64,000 bases of DNA, taken from NCBI RefSeq assembly GCF_038007285.1, contig NZ_JBBOWX010000001.1, forward strand, positions 1,505,501-1,569,500. Reading direction: 5' to 3'. The stretch is from Sporosarcina sp. FSL K6-3457. GTDB taxonomy: Bacteria > Bacillota > Bacilli > Bacillales_A > Planococcaceae. The notes beneath the pieces were generated by a model. It had not been told where the DNA came from, ran no database searches, and worked only from the letters and a program-made list of their open reading frames with translations. Of the stretch, positions 26,137 through 36,328 are shown piece after piece. The position numbers and the translations under genes were made by a program. Every line of letters begins with the position of its first letter. Position 1 is the stretch's first letter.

Positions 26137-27324
26137 ATGCCTAAAAAAGTTTGGCTTCTTGTAATTGGAATGTTTATCAATGTCATGGGAAACTCTTTTC
26201 TGTGGCCTTTGAATACCATCTATATGCATGAATATTTAGGGAAATCGCTGTCAGTGGCAGGACTTGTCCTGATGGCGAATGCAGGTGCAGGTGTTGTGGG
26301 GAATTTGCTGGGTGGTTATTTATTTGACCGTTTTGGTGGCTATCGATCGATTATTGGGGGCATCATCCTCTCTATGATTGCGTTGACTGGTTTGGTATTT
26401 CGGCATGATTGGTATCCGTATATCACCTTTTTGACGCTGCTTGGCTTTAGTGGAGGGATTGTATTCCCATCAATGTACGCCATGGTGGGGACGGTTTGGC
26501 CTGAAGGAGGGCGCAAAGCGTTTAACTCCATCTATCTTGCACAAAATGTGGGTGTTGCGATCGGACCTGCGCTTGCTGGATTTGTTGCAGTGGCTAGCAT
26601 TGACTATATATTTTCAGCGAATTTATTCTTTTACGTACTGTTTTTCATTATCGCATTCTTCGGCTATAAAAAACTTGAAATTGCACCCGATAGACATACG
26701 AATGTCATTCGAGAGAAAAAGAAAATCAAGCACAAAGCACCTTTCTATGCGCTGCTCATAGTGACGTCGGGTTATTTGCTGACGTGGCTGATTTATTCAC
26801 AGTGGTCGACAACAATCTCGACGCATGCGCTATCACTCGGTGTTTCATTAACCGAATATAGTCTTTTGTGGACGTTGAATGGGGTACTCATTGTTGCGGG
26901 ACAACCGTTGATTAATCCGATTATTAAGCGCATGGAGCATAAATTAAAAGCGCAGGTTACTATTGGCATTGTCATCTTCATTATTTCATTTATTGTCGTC
27001 AGCTATGCAGGATCGTTTAAAATGTTTGTGGTGTCGATGATTATCGTGACGTTTGGTGAAATGTTTGCGTGGCCTGCGATACCAACGCTCGCCAGTCAGT
27101 TAGCGCCGAAGGGAAGGGATGGCTTCTATCAGGGCATCGTCAACTCGACAGCAACCATCGGGCGGATGATTGGTCCGTTTGCAGGCGGTGTACTGGTCGA
27201 TTTATATGGCATGCAAGTTATGCTGTTCATATTGACAGCGCTAGTTAGTATCGCTATTATCCCGACATTGCTTTATGATCGACCGTTGAAAAAAGCGGGC
27301 TATAAACCAGAAAACCATTCGTAG
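26137..27324 (+). CDS. MFS transporter
   Basis: A 395-residue major facilitator with about 12 membrane segments. The loop 2-3 motif is present as GGYLFDRFGGYRSI, and the second half repeats it more weakly. CGGAGGCAG precedes the ATG. It most resembles drug or small-molecule exporters of the DHA1 type, but substrate cannot be told. It stands alone between the divergent mnmL gene and the scoAB pair and ends in a terminator that overlaps its stop codon. Confidence 0.85.
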   Translation: MPKKVWLLVIGMFINVMGNSFLWPLNTIYMHEYLGKSLSVAGLVLMANAGAGVVGNLLGGYLFDRFGGYRSIIGGIILSMIALTGLVFRHDWYPYITFLTLLGFSGGIVFPSMYAMVGTVWPEGGRKAFNSIYLAQNVGVAIGPALAGFVAVASIDYIFSANLFFYVLFFIIAFFGYKKLEIAPDRHTNVIREKKKIKHKAPFYALLIVTSGYLLTWLIYSQWSTTISTHALSLGVSLTEYSLLWTLNGVLIVAGQPLINPIIKRMEHKLKAQVTIGIVIFIISFIVVSYAGSFKMFVVSMIIVTFGEMFAWPAIPTLASQLAPKGRDGFYQGIVNSTATIGRMIGPFAGGVLVDLYGMQVMLFILTALVSIAIIPTLLYDRPLKKAGYKPENHS

Positions 27325-27339
27325 GTTTTCTGGTTTTTT
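27304..27339 (+). terminator. Rho-independent terminator overlapping the MFS stop
   Basis: AAACCAGAAAACC / GGTTTTCTGGTTTTTT. The left arm is the last codons of the gene. Confidence 0.88.
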
Positions 27340-27425
27340 ATATTGACTATCATTGCAACATCTCATATAGTCTGATTTAATTAAATAGAAGATCGATTGT
27401 GAACGAGGCGAAGGGAGATGTATGT

Positions 27426-28112
27426 ATGAAACCAATTTATTCATCAGCGATGGAAGCGATTACAATTATTGAAGATGGTGCAACGTTAATGGTTGGGGGC
27501 TTTGGACTGGTAGGTATCCCAGAACAGCTGATTTTGGCGCTTGTTGATAAAGGCGTAAAGAATTTAACGGTTATTTCGAATAACTGTGGAGTCGACGAGT
27601 GGGGGCTTGGACTTCTATTGAAAAATAAGCAGATTAAGAAAATGATTGGCTCGTATGTGGGGGAGAATAAGGAGTTTGAGCGTCAGGTGCTATCTGGTGA
27701 AATTGAAGTAGAGCTAACGCCGCAGGGCACGCTTGCTGAAAAAATTCGTGCGGGTGGGGCGGGTATTCCTGCTTTTTACACGCCAGCAGGTGTTGGGACG
27801 GTCGTTGCAGATGGTAAGGAAATCCGTGTATTTGACGGCAAAGAGTATGTGCTTGAGGAAGCGCTACGTGCAGATTTTGCATTGATTCGCGCGGCAAAAG
27901 CGGATAAGTTCGGCAACCTTATTTACAATAAAACAGCCCAAAATTTCAATCCAATGATGGCGGCGGCTGGCAAGTTTACGATTGCTGAAGTTGAGGAGAT
28001 TGTGGAAACGGGTGATTTGGATCCGGCGATAGTTCACACACCGAGTATTTACGTGCAAGGGCTGCTGCAAGCTGTGCAAGAAAAGCGCATCGAACGTCTG
28101 ACAACATGCTAA
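27426..28112 (+). CDS. scoA: 3-oxoacid (succinyl/acetoacetyl) CoA-transferase, subunit A
   Basis: A 228-residue alpha subunit. The family I CoA-transferase pattern [15 protein letters not shown] and the [16 protein letters not shown] segment are clear. The enzyme moves CoA between succinate and acetoacetate in ketone-body use. The ATG at 27426 follows GAAGGGAG; an upstream ATG at 27399 is in frame but would add a non-homologous stretch. It is followed within 19 bases by subunit B. Confidence 0.9.
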   Translation: MKPIYSSAMEAITIIEDGATLMVGGFGLVGIPEQLILALVDKGVKNLTVISNNCGVDEWGLGLLLKNKQIKKMIGSYVGENKEFERQVLSGEIEVELTPQGTLAEKIRAGGAGIPAFYTPAGVGTVVADGKEIRVFDGKEYVLEEALRADFALIRAAKADKFGNLIYNKTAQNFNPMMAAAGKFTIAEVEEIVETGDLDPAIVHTPSIYVQGLLQAVQEKRIERLTTC

Positions 28113-28131
28113 GGGAAGGGGAATGTTGACT

Positions 28132-28791
28132 ATGACACAAGTAAACGTACGAGAACGTATTGCGAGACGAGCGGAAAAAGAAATTGAGGACGGCAATTAT
28201 GTCAATTTGGGGATTGGTATGCCGACGTTAGTGGCGAACTATATTTCGGATGATAAAACAGTCGTGTTGCAATCGGAAAATGGACTCCTTGGCATTGGAC
28301 CTTATCCAACTGAAGATGAAGTGGACCCTGATTTGATTAACGCAGGAAAAGAAACGGTAACGACCATACCGGGATCGGCCTATTTTACAAGTGCAGAATC
28401 CTTCGCGATGATTCGTGGGGGGCATGTCGATGTGGCGATTCTTGGTGCGATGGAAGTGTCTGAAAAAGGCGACCTTGCCAACTGGATGATTCCTGGAAAG
28501 ATGATTAAGGGCATGGGTGGTGCGATGGATCTTGTGCACGGTGCGAAGAAAATCATCGTTATTATGGATCATGTGGCGAAGGATGGGTCTGCCAAAATAA
28601 AAAAACAGTGCTCATTGCCTTTAACGGGTAAAGCTGTTGTCCATAAAATTATTACAGAGCGCGCATTGATAGACGTCACGCCTGATGGCTTGGAACTTAA
28701 AGAAGTATTCGAAGGTTTCACGATTCAAGAGGTCGTAGAATCGACGGAGGCACCGTTAATTGTGAAGGATGTTATTGTCGGCGTAAAATGA
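28132..28791 (+). CDS. scoB: 3-oxoacid (succinyl/acetoacetyl) CoA-transferase, subunit B
   Basis: A 219-residue beta subunit. The catalytic glutamate is in [15 protein letters not shown], and the N terminus ([29 protein letters not shown]) is that of ScoB/AtoA. Two ATGs are possible. AAGGGAAGGGG is 10 bases before 28132 but only one base from 28123, so 28132 is preferred. There is no clear terminator before the leuS promoter. Confidence 0.9.
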   Translation: MTQVNVRERIARRAEKEIEDGNYVNLGIGMPTLVANYISDDKTVVLQSENGLLGIGPYPTEDEVDPDLINAGKETVTTIPGSAYFTSAESFAMIRGGHVDVAILGAMEVSEKGDLANWMIPGKMIKGMGGAMDLVHGAKKIIVIMDHVAKDGSAKIKKQCSLPLTGKAVVHKIITERALIDVTPDGLELKEVFEGFTIQEVVESTEAPLIVKDVIVGVK

Positions 28792-28794
28792 CTG

Positions 28795-28823
28795 TTGTTA
28801 AAATGACAGGATTCGGGTAAACT
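28795..28823 (+). promoter_or_regulatory. Probable sigma-A promoter of leuS
   Basis: TTGTTA (28795-28800), 17 bases, TAAACT (28818-28823). It lies directly after scoB and just before the T-box leader. Confidence 0.55.
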
Positions 28824-28837
28824 AATAGCAATAGCTT

Positions 28838-29085
28838 TGGCATTGATGAGGAATAGTAATCTTTGCTGTCGATTTTAGAGAGTAGGCGGTTGGTGGAAGC
28901 CTGTACGACAGAGATGAACTCGCCTTGGAGCCTGCATCGGTGAACATTGGTTAACTAACTTAACTAGCCCGTGCCGTTTTCCGCGTTAAGGAGTCAAGTT
29001 GGGCGGTTTTAACCGTCAATTTGGGTGGCACCGCGGGAATTATAGTACTCTCGTCCCTTATATTTTTAAGGGACGAGAGTTTTTT
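28838..29085 (+). promoter_or_regulatory. T-box leader of leuS, leucine specifier CUC
   Basis: Stem I begins with the usual GATGAGGAATAGTAAT and contains AGAGAG and GGTGGAAGCCTG. The specifier position GAA-CTC-GCC (28919-28921) reads Leu. The T-box antiterminator sequence TTGGGTGGCACCGCGGG (29021-29037) is followed by the terminator ACTCTCGTCCCTTA / TAAGGGACGAGAGTTTTTT. Uncharged tRNA-Leu should promote read-through into leuS. Confidence 0.93.
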
Positions 29086-29090
29086 ATTTT

Positions 29091-29188
29091 CATTCAGCAA
29101 ATGCATTTGTACTGAAAGCGAAGCGTCAGCTACAGAAAACCCTTGCCGAATAAAAATAAAGCCCCCAGCGGATGTCACAGATTTTGAA
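29091..29188 (+). repeat. Interspersed repeat remnant inside the leuS leader
   Basis: It starts CATTCAGCAAATGCATTTG and includes ACTGAAAGCG..CGTCAGCTACAGAA, shared with 57349-57570 (reverse). It then carries the middle module AAAGCC-CCC-GCGGATGTCACAG. The right-end module is missing; the element runs straight into the leuS ribosome binding site. Confidence 0.8.
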
Positions 29189-29204
29189 TAGGAGGAATAG
29201 GTAA

Positions 29205-31619
29205 ATGAGTTATAATCACGGTCAAATTGAGAAGAAGTGGCAGCAGTATTGGAAGGACAATCAAACATTTAAAATGACGGATGATCCGTCGAAACCGAAA
29301 TTTTTTGCGCTGGATATGTTCCCTTATCCATCGGGTGCGGGACTTCACGTTGGGCATCCGCTCGGCTATATTGCAACGGACATTTTGAGTTCATTCAAAC
29401 GGAAGCAGGGCTATAATGTTTTGCATCCGATGGGCTGGGATGCGTTTGGTTTACCAGCGGAGCAGTATGCGCTTGATACAGGCAATGATCCTGCTGAGTT
29501 TACTGCGCAAAATATTGCAACGTTCAAACGTCAGATGAATGACCTTGGTTTTTCGTATGACTGGGATCGCGAAATCAATACGACAGATCCTTCGTATTAC
29601 AAATGGACACAGTGGATTTTCATCCAACTGTATAATAAAGGCTTAGCTTATGTAGATGAAGTGGCTGTGAACTGGTGTCCAGCACTTGGTACAGTTCTTG
29701 CCAATGAAGAAGTCATTGATGGCTTGTCAGAGCGTGGAGGGCATCCAGTTGAGCGTCGCCCAATGCGTCAGTGGGTATTGCGTATTACGAATTATGCGGA
29801 TCGCTTGTTGGAAGATTTGGATGAGCTGGATTGGCCGGAAAGCTTGAAGGACATGCAACGTAACTGGATTGGCCGTTCAGAAGGCGCGCAGTTGAGGTTT
29901 GACATTGACGGCACTGAATTGTCGTTTGAAGCATTTACAACGCGTCCGGATACAATTTTCGGTGCGACTTATGCGGTGCTTGCACCGGAGCATAAATTAG
30001 TTGCTACGATTACAACGGCTGATCAACAAGCGGCAGTTGAAAAGTATCTTAATGAAGTGAAAATGAAGAGTGATCTTGAGCGTACGGATTTGGCAAAAGA
30101 AAAGACTGGTGTATTCACAGGTGCTTATGCCATTAACCCGGCAAGTGGCGAAAAAATGCCGATTTGGATTGCGGACTATGTGCTAGCTACTTATGGAACG
30201 GGTGCAATCATGGCAGTTCCAGCGCATGATGAGCGGGATTATGAATTCGCGAAAGAATTTAACCTACCGATCATTGAAGTTGTAGCAGGTGGCGATGTTG
30301 CGAATGAAGCGTATGTTGGAGACGGCAAGCATATCAATTCTGGTTTCTTGGATGGCTTAGGTAAAGAGGAAGCAATAGACAAAGCGATTGCCTGGTTTGT
30401 AGAACAAGGCAAGGGCGAGAAGAAGATTACGTTCCGTCTTCGTGACTGGCTATTTTCAAGACAACGTTATTGGGGCGAGCCAATTCCAATTATTCATTGG
30501 GAAGATGGCACAATGACACCGGTTGACGAGGCTGATTTGCCGTTGAAATTACCGGTGACAGATGATATTAAACCAAGTGGTACAGGTGAGTCACCACTGG
30601 CGAATATTACGGAGTGGGTCAACGTCGTACATCCGGTGACAGGCATGAAAGGTCGCCGTGAGACGAACACAATGCCACAATGGGCAGGTAGCTGCTGGTA
30701 TTACCTTCGTTACATTGATCCTGATAATGATGATATGATTATTGATCCGGAATTAGCGAAGCGTTGGTTACCAGTTGACATTTACGTAGGTGGTGCGGAG
30801 CACGCGGTTCTTCACCTGCTATATGCACGATTCTGGCATAAGGTGTTATACGATATCGGTGTGGTTCAAACGAAAGAGCCATTCCAGAAATTATTTAACC
30901 AAGGAATGATTCTTGGTGAAGGTAATGAAAAAATGTCGAAATCAAAAGGTAATGTTGTCAATCCTGATGATATTGTTCATTCACACGGTGCGGATTCACT
31001 TCGTTTGTATGAAATGTTCATGGGACCACTGGAAGGTTCAAAAGCATGGACGACGAACGGGCTTGACGGCGCACGCCGATTCCTTGACCGTGTATGGCGT
31101 TTATTGGTTAATGAAGATGGCACATTGAGCGAGAAAATTAACGGTGAGCCAGGCGGCGAGCTTGAAAAAGTCTATCATCAAACGGTGAAAAAAGTGACTG
31201 AAGACTTTGAAGCAATGCGCAATAACACGGCTATTTCTCAGTTAATGGTGTTCATTAACGATGGTTATAAAGCCGATTCGATTCCACAAGAATACGTGGA
31301 AGGCTTCGTTAAAATGATTTCACCAGTTGTACCGCATTTAGCTGAAGAGCTGTGGGAGAAACTAGGTCATAGTGATACGATTACGTATGAAGCATGGCCA
31401 ACGTATGATGAAACGAAATTAGTTGATGATACAGTGGAAATGGCTGTTCAAATTAACGGTAAAGTTCGTGCGAAAATCGTTGTATCGAAAGATGTGACGA
31501 AAGATGAGCTTGAAAAGCTAGCTGTGGAAGATGAGCATGTCAAGGAGCTTCTTGCGAGTAAAGAAGTGAAAAAGGTCATCGCAATTCCAGGTAGACTGAT
31601 TAATATTGTTGTTGCATGA
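29205..31619 (+). CDS. leuS: Leucyl-tRNA synthetase
   Basis: A class Ia synthetase of 804 residues, full length for bacteria. The HIGH-type motif is HVGH ([14 protein letters not shown]) and the KMSKS motif is intact (EKMSKSKGN). The editing CP1 domain ([29 protein letters not shown]) is present. TAGGAGGAATAGG precedes the ATG. It is controlled by a T-box with a CUC specifier. A 21-bp-period repeat array begins one base after its stop. Confidence 0.97.
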   Translation: MSYNHGQIEKKWQQYWKDNQTFKMTDDPSKPKFFALDMFPYPSGAGLHVGHPLGYIATDILSSFKRKQGYNVLHPMGWDAFGLPAEQYALDTGNDPAEFTAQNIATFKRQMNDLGFSYDWDREINTTDPSYYKWTQWIFIQLYNKGLAYVDEVAVNWCPALGTVLANEEVIDGLSERGGHPVERRPMRQWVLRITNYADRLLEDLDELDWPESLKDMQRNWIGRSEGAQLRFDIDGTELSFEAFTTRPDTIFGATYAVLAPEHKLVATITTADQQAAVEKYLNEVKMKSDLERTDLAKEKTGVFTGAYAINPASGEKMPIWIADYVLATYGTGAIMAVPAHDERDYEFAKEFNLPIIEVVAGGDVANEAYVGDGKHINSGFLDGLGKEEAIDKAIAWFVEQGKGEKKITFRLRDWLFSRQRYWGEPIPIIHWEDGTMTPVDEADLPLKLPVTDDIKPSGTGESPLANITEWVNVVHPVTGMKGRRETNTMPQWAGSCWYYLRYIDPDNDDMIIDPELAKRWLPVDIYVGGAEHAVLHLLYARFWHKVLYDIGVVQTKEPFQKLFNQGMILGEGNEKMSKSKGNVVNPDDIVHSHGADSLRLYEMFMGPLEGSKAWTTNGLDGARRFLDRVWRLLVNEDGTLSEKINGEPGGELEKVYHQTVKKVTEDFEAMRNNTAISQLMVFINDGYKADSIPQEYVEGFVKMISPVVPHLAEELWEKLGHSDTITYEAWPTYDETKLVDDTVEMAVQINGKVRAKIVVSKDVTKDELEKLAVEDEHVKELLASKEVKKVIAIPGRLINIVVA

Positions 31620-31620
31620 T

Positions 31621-31725
31621 GGTCATAAATTACTCGATGGCGGTCATAACTAGGCTTAAGAAGGTCATAAGCTATTCCGTGGCGGTCATAACCGGGTCTA
31701 TGACGGTCATAAAGGTCTGAAACTA
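31621..31725. repeat. Five-unit 21-bp repeat array with GGTCATAA core
   Basis: GGTCATAA occurs at 31621, 31642, 31663, 31684 and 31705, exactly 21 bp apart each time. The remaining 13 bases of each unit vary; units 1 and 3 share a CG(A/T)TGGC-like end. The array starts one base after leuS and ends just before the terminator. It resembles the 2550-2940 array in design but not in core sequence. Confidence 0.9.
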
Positions 31726-31726
31726 T

Positions 31727-31776
31727 AAAAAAGGTGTCAAATTGGTCGGAAAATAGACCGGTTTGACACCTTTTTT
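31727..31776. terminator. Bidirectional terminator between leuS and the flavoprotein gene
   Basis: AAAAAAGGTGTCAAA / TTTGACACCTTTTTT has an inner GGTC/GACC stem. A and T runs on both sides suit both convergent genes. Confidence 0.9.
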
Positions 31777-31782
31777 CGTGTA

Positions 31783-33048
31783 TTATATTGTTTGAGAATA
31801 TTCCCCAGCACTCATCCCAGCAATTCGTCCTGTCACAAGCGCAGACGTAATATTATAGCCACCAGTGTAACCATGAATATCTAATATTTCACCACAGAAA
31901 TAAAGGCCATCTTTTTTGCGGGAAGCCATCGTTTTTGGTACGATTTCTTTCACAGAAACACCGCCACCCGTGACGAATGCTTTTTCAAGGGGCTGCGAAC
32001 CGTTGACGTTCATCGAGAAAGCTTTTAATAATTTTGCCAATGCACGCATTTTCTCAGCAGACATTTGGGCGCCGGTTTCGACTGGATCAATGCCAGCCCG
32101 GTCGAATAAAAAGAGCAACCAACGTTCAGGAGTAAGTCCTTTTAACACATTCTTCACAGCTTTTGTTGAATCCTCTTTTAGCATCGTATGCAGTGTTTGA
32201 AATACTTTTTCTTCATTCATCGAAGGCAGTGAATCGATGCGCATTTCAACAGGCTGATTCCCATTCTTCATGCGTTCCTTAACGACAAATTGACTACAAC
32301 GTAAAATAGCTGGGCCGCTCAATCCGAAGTGGGTAAACAGCATGTCCATTTGATGGGTAATCAACGTTTTCCCTTTTGCATTCAAGACAGAAACAGCAAC
32401 ATCGCGTAGGGCGAGGCCTTGTAACTCTTTTGACACGATGAACGGCGCATTAGAAAGCAGTGGCACTTCTGTTGGATAAAGCTCCGTCACTGTATGACCG
32501 GCCTTTTCAGCCCAAGGATAACCGTCACCCGTTGAACCCGTTTGAGGAACAGCTTTCCCACCGACGGCTAATACGACAGCGTGTGAGCGGATTTCCTCAC
32601 TTGACTCTAATCGAACACCTAGTATTTGTTCGTCATTCATCAATAGTTTCTTTACTTGTGTTTCTAGTCGAACTTCAACATGTAAACGATCCATTTCCGT
32701 GAGCAACGCGTTGACAACGTCTTTTGCTTTATTCGACACGGGGAACATTCTGCCGTGATCCTCTTCTTTTAACGCAACGCCAAGACCTTCGAAAAATTGA
32801 ATGATGTCCTCATTATTAAACACAGAGAATGGGCCATATAAAAATCGACCATTGCCTGGAATGTTTTTCACAATTTCTTCTTGTGGAAGGCGATTCGTGA
32901 CATTACAGCGTCCTCCGCCAGAGATGGCTAGCTTGTTACCAAGCTTTTTTCCTTTTTCAAGCAGTAGTACTTTACGACCGTTTTCAGCCGCAGCGATAGA
33001 AGCCATCAATCCTGATGGACCCCCACCGACTATGATGACGTCATACAT
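31783..33048 (-). CDS. HI0933-family FAD-dependent oxidoreductase (YtfP-like)
   Basis: A 421-residue flavoprotein. It has the N-terminal dinucleotide-binding motif [20 protein letters not shown], the family signature [24 protein letters not shown], and the C-terminal [18 protein letters not shown]. It corresponds to B. subtilis YtfP next to ytgP. The ATG at 33048 gives the expected start; GTG at 33060 is in frame and cannot be excluded since neither has a strong ribosome site. The substrate is unknown. Confidence 0.87.
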   Translation of the reverse strand: MYDVIIVGGGPSGLMASIAAAENGRKVLLLEKGKKLGNKLAISGGGRCNVTNRLPQEEIVKNIPGNGRFLYGPFSVFNNEDIIQFFEGLGVALKEEDHGRMFPVSNKAKDVVNALLTEMDRLHVEVRLETQVKKLLMNDEQILGVRLESSEEIRSHAVVLAVGGKAVPQTGSTGDGYPWAEKAGHTVTELYPTEVPLLSNAPFIVSKELQGLALRDVAVSVLNAKGKTLITHQMDMLFTHFGLSGPAILRCSQFVVKERMKNGNQPVEMRIDSLPSMNEEKVFQTLHTMLKEDSTKAVKNVLKGLTPERWLLFLFDRAGIDPVETGAQMSAEKMRALAKLLKAFSMNVNGSQPLEKAFVTGGGVSVKEIVPKTMASRKKDGLYFCGEILDIHGYTGGYNITSALVTGRIAGMSAGEYSQTI

Positions 33049-33152
33049 AGTGGAAACCACACTTTCAGTTTTTCTTCATTATACACAAATTACGGCTAGT
33101 CATTGTGAAATGTGTCATCTGAGGGTAAACTGTATAAAGTAGATTTATCTGT

Positions 33153-33301
33153 GTTCAGCAGCAACCCGTTGCTGAGTGAGGGGGAATGAAGTTCAATTCC
33201 TACCAGATAAAGCCTCCGGCAGATGTCACGGATTTTTTTAGAGGTTCTTTTCGAATGAACTCGAAAAAATTCGGACGCAATTACGCCGAGGTGGAATTGA
33301 T
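33153..33301 (+). repeat. Interspersed repeat copy before murJ
   Basis: Left hairpin GTTCAGCAGCAACCCGTTGCTGAG, a GGGGGAATGAAGTTCAATTCCT stem, the middle module AAAGCCTCCGGCAGATGTCAC, a long CGAAAA-type stem and the right module GGACGCAATTACGCCGAGG. The element ends about 10 bases before the murJ ribosome site. No gene lies in 33049-33322. Confidence 0.85.
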
Positions 33302-33322
33302 GGAAGAATGGAAGGATCATAC

Positions 33323-34939
33323 ATGTCATCGAATCTTGTAAAAGGCAGTGCTATTTTGACGATTGGGCTCTTTTTATCTAAAGCGCTCGGTTTGTTATAT
33401 CTTGTTCCTTTTTATGCAATTGTTGGGGAGGAGACGATTGCGCTCTATCAATATGCCTACGTCCCCTATAATATTGCGTTAGCGATTGCAATCTCAGGTG
33501 CCCCACTTGCGATTTCAAAATTTGTCTCTAAATATAATGCGCTTGGGGATTATGCGACGGGGCGGAAAATGCTTAAGTCGGGTATGATGATTATGGTCGT
33601 CACAGGTTTTCTCTCCTTTTTGGTGCTATACTTCTCGGCCGAACCACTCGCGAAGCTTGTGCGGAAAAGTGATGAGCAAGTGTTTACGGTGGATGAGATT
33701 GCAAGTGTTATCCGCTGGGTGAGTTATGCGCTACTCGTTGTTCCGCTGATGAGTATTGTGCGAGGGTTCTTGCAGGGCAATCAGAAAATGATGCCGACAT
33801 CCGTTTCTCAGTTAGTAGAACAGATTGTACGAATTGTTGTTGTCCTTGTCGGGGCATTTATCGTCGTCAATTTCATGCATGAATCCCCGGTAATAGCAGT
33901 GAATTTCGCTGTGTTTGCGGCGTTTATCGGAGCACTTGCAGGTTTAGCGGTTCTGTATAAGTATTGGAAAAGTTATAAACCGGAATTCGATCACCTACTA
34001 GCCAATAGTCCGCCGGCAAGTGACGTATCCATTAAAGATATGTATACGGAAGTGCTTGCTTATATCGTGCCTTTTGTCCTGGTTGGTGTCATTAACCCGC
34101 TCTATCAATTTGTCGATATGATTACATTTAATGGAGCGATGAAATCGATTGGCTTGTCGTCGGTTTCGGATACGTACTTAGGTATGTTAAATATGCTGAC
34201 ACATAAATTCGTGATGATTCCTGTCATGGTTGCGACTGGATTTTCAATGGCCCTGATACCCGTCATTACGGGCTATTATTCTAAAAACAATCAAAAGGGA
34301 ATTACTCGTTCACTCGATCAAACGTATCAAATTGTGTTATTTTTGACAATTCCGATGGTGATTGGCTTAATGGCATTATCGAATGAAATCTATTATTCCC
34401 TCTACGGGAAGAGTGAAATGGGCGCTGAGATCCTGGCAAGTTATGCACCCGTTGCAGTGTTGTTCGGATTGTACACGGTGACAGCTGCCATTTTACAAGG
34501 GATCGATCGTCATAAGTGGATTGTGTTCACATCGTTGCTTGGTCTGTTATTCAAGTTGGCACTCAATATTCCGCTAATCAAACTGTTTGAAACGAACGGC
34601 GCGATTATAGCGACTGCAATTGGTTATAGCATTGCAGTTGGTATTAATATTTTAATCATTAAAAAGACGTTGGGCTACAAATCTCAGATGGTCTATAGAA
34701 GACTAATCCTCATTGGTCTGCTAAACGTTGTCATGCTTATCTCGGTTGTAGTCACATTAAAAGGATTGACGGCAATCAGCCCGGCTGACGGAAAGCTACA
34801 TGCATTGCTATATGTTATCATTTGCGCCCTCGTCGGTGCGGCTATTTACAGCTATTTGTCATTGAAAACAGGTCTGGCACAGAAGTTATTCGGTGATCGC
34901 TTGACACGCTTGACAAACAAGCTAGGGTTAGGGAGGTAA
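33323..34939 (+). CDS. murJ: Lipid II flippase MurJ (YtgP), MOP superfamily
   Basis: A 538-residue membrane protein with about 14 hydrophobic segments. Its start (LVKGSAILTIGLFLSKALGLLYLVPFYAIVG) and gene position beside ytfP and ytzG match YtgP, the B. subtilis MurJ that flips lipid II for peptidoglycan synthesis. ATG at 33323 has AAGGA six bases upstream; the in-frame ATG at 33308 lacks a site. The rsuA-type gene starts four bases after the stop. Confidence 0.88.
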   Translation: MSSNLVKGSAILTIGLFLSKALGLLYLVPFYAIVGEETIALYQYAYVPYNIALAIAISGAPLAISKFVSKYNALGDYATGRKMLKSGMMIMVVTGFLSFLVLYFSAEPLAKLVRKSDEQVFTVDEIASVIRWVSYALLVVPLMSIVRGFLQGNQKMMPTSVSQLVEQIVRIVVVLVGAFIVVNFMHESPVIAVNFAVFAAFIGALAGLAVLYKYWKSYKPEFDHLLANSPPASDVSIKDMYTEVLAYIVPFVLVGVINPLYQFVDMITFNGAMKSIGLSSVSDTYLGMLNMLTHKFVMIPVMVATGFSMALIPVITGYYSKNNQKGITRSLDQTYQIVLFLTIPMVIGLMALSNEIYYSLYGKSEMGAEILASYAPVAVLFGLYTVTAAILQGIDRHKWIVFTSLLGLLFKLALNIPLIKLFETNGAIIATAIGYSIAVGINILIIKKTLGYKSQMVYRRLILIGLLNVVMLISVVVTLKGLTAISPADGKLHALLYVIICALVGAAIYSYLSLKTGLAQKLFGDRLTRLTNKLGLGR

Positions 34940-34943
34940 ATAC

Positions 34944-35663
34944 ATGCGGTTAGATAAATTATTAGCCAATATGGGCTTTGGCTCGCGTAAAGAAGTGAAA
35001 CAGTTATTGAAAAAAGGCGCAGTTCGTGTCAATGCAGAGGCGGTAAAAGATGCTGCCCTGCACATTGATACAGAGAGGGACGAAGTGACAATCCTTGGTG
35101 AACGTGTTGTTTATAAGGAATTTATTTACCTGATGATGCATAAACCGCAAGGTGTGTTGTCTGCGACAGAGGATAATCGTGATCGCACAGTCATCGATTT
35201 GTTGGATGCGGACAGTCAGCATTTCGAACCGTTTCCTGTTGGGCGGTTAGATAAAGATACGGAAGGTTTCCTATTGTTGACGAACGATGGCAAGCTTGCT
35301 CATAATTTATTGTCCCCGAAAAAGGGCGTGCCGAAAACGTATTATGCGCATGTTGAAGGTATTGTAACCGAAGAGGATGTGGAGCGATTTGCAGAAGGTG
35401 TCATACTGGATGATGCTTATTTGACGAAGCCGGGGAAGCTGCGGATTTTGAAATCAGCAGACGTATCGGAAATTGAGCTGACGATTACGGAAGGGAAGTT
35501 TCACCAGGTGAAGCGGATGTTTGTGGCAGTTGGTAAGCAGGTAGTCTATTTAAAACGATTATCTATGGGGCCCCTGTCATTGGATGAAAATCTGCCGCTT
35601 GGTTCTTACCGGGAATTGACGGAAGAGGAATTGAATCTTCTCTTGCAACTATCGAATAATTAA
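34944..35663 (+). CDS. rRNA pseudouridine synthase, RsuA/RluB family
   Basis: A 239-residue enzyme. The N-terminal S4 RNA-binding domain (MRLDKLLANMGFGSRKEVKQLLKKG) precedes the catalytic domain with the active Asp in PVGRLDKDTEGFLLLTNDG. Length and order fit RsuA, which modifies U516 of 16S rRNA. B. subtilis YtzG is in the same place. The ATG follows TTAGGGAGGTA. It is co-transcribed with murJ. Confidence 0.9.
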   Translation: MRLDKLLANMGFGSRKEVKQLLKKGAVRVNAEAVKDAALHIDTERDEVTILGERVVYKEFIYLMMHKPQGVLSATEDNRDRTVIDLLDADSQHFEPFPVGRLDKDTEGFLLLTNDGKLAHNLLSPKKGVPKTYYAHVEGIVTEEDVERFAEGVILDDAYLTKPGKLRILKSADVSEIELTITEGKFHQVKRMFVAVGKQVVYLKRLSMGPLSLDENLPLGSYRELTEEELNLLLQLSNN

Positions 35664-35731
35664 CAAAAAACGGAGAGCATATGGCGCTCGGGAGGAAGGA
35701 TAAAGTTCAAACCTTCCTTGTTGGGGAAACG

Positions 35732-35770
35732 AAAAAAGGCTGAGCCGCTTATTCCGGTTCAGCCCTTCTT
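35732..35770. terminator. Bidirectional terminator
   Basis: AAAAAAGGCTGAGCCG / CGGTTCAGCCCTTCTT (one mismatch) separates the pseudouridine synthase gene from the convergent regulator. A second stem GGAAGG...CCTTCC lies at 35693-35718. Confidence 0.75.
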
Positions 35771-35782
35771 ATTGTGCGCAGG

Positions 35783-36052
35783 TCAAGAAGATAATTTCAC
35801 TTTTATTGCTGTCGTCGTCCATTTACCGCGGATCGGGCTCGTAATGAGTCCGTTGTATTCTAGGACATTTAAGTCCCGTTGGACAGTACGGTGAGTGATG
35901 CCAAATTCATCGACCAAATTCTCTGTTGTGACAGTACCGTTATCATGGATATACATGTAGACATCCTTGATGCGGGTAAGCATACGATCAGTAGCAGGTT
36001 TCAAGTGTGGAATCACCCCTTCATCTTCATTTTCCAAAATAACAATGGACAT
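35783..36052 (-). CDS. ytzE: Small DeoR-type helix-turn-helix regulator (YtzE-like)
   Basis: An 89-residue protein that is almost only a DeoR winged helix: DRMLTRIKDVYMYIHDNGTVTTENLVDEFGITHRTVQRDLNVLEYNGLITSPIRGKWTTT. There is no sugar-binding domain. It resembles B. subtilis YtzE, which sits in the same gene neighbourhood. Targets are unknown; it is divergent from dat with a 276-base gap containing no other gene. Confidence 0.75.
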   Translation of the reverse strand: MSIVILENEDEGVIPHLKPATDRMLTRIKDVYMYIHDNGTVTTENLVDEFGITHRTVQRDLNVLEYNGLITSPIRGKWTTTAIKVKLSS

Positions 36053-36328
36053 GAGACTTATGAATGTTGCCTAGAGCACGTTGATAATATCCCTGACACT
36101 GCACATCCTTTCTGAACCAAAGCAATCCGTCAGAATCACTCCATCATTTGTGTAGAAGTGATAGACTTCTCGGTAAATGAAGTTAAATCTTCTGACAATA
36201 CTAGTATAACGTATTTTTTCAAAGTTTGCATGTATTTATTGTAAAGATATCGTTTGTGTGGATTGCTCTTTATTTTATTTGCTTGACGTGTGAGAATAGA
36301 GTATGCGAAAAATGAGAGGGGAATGACA

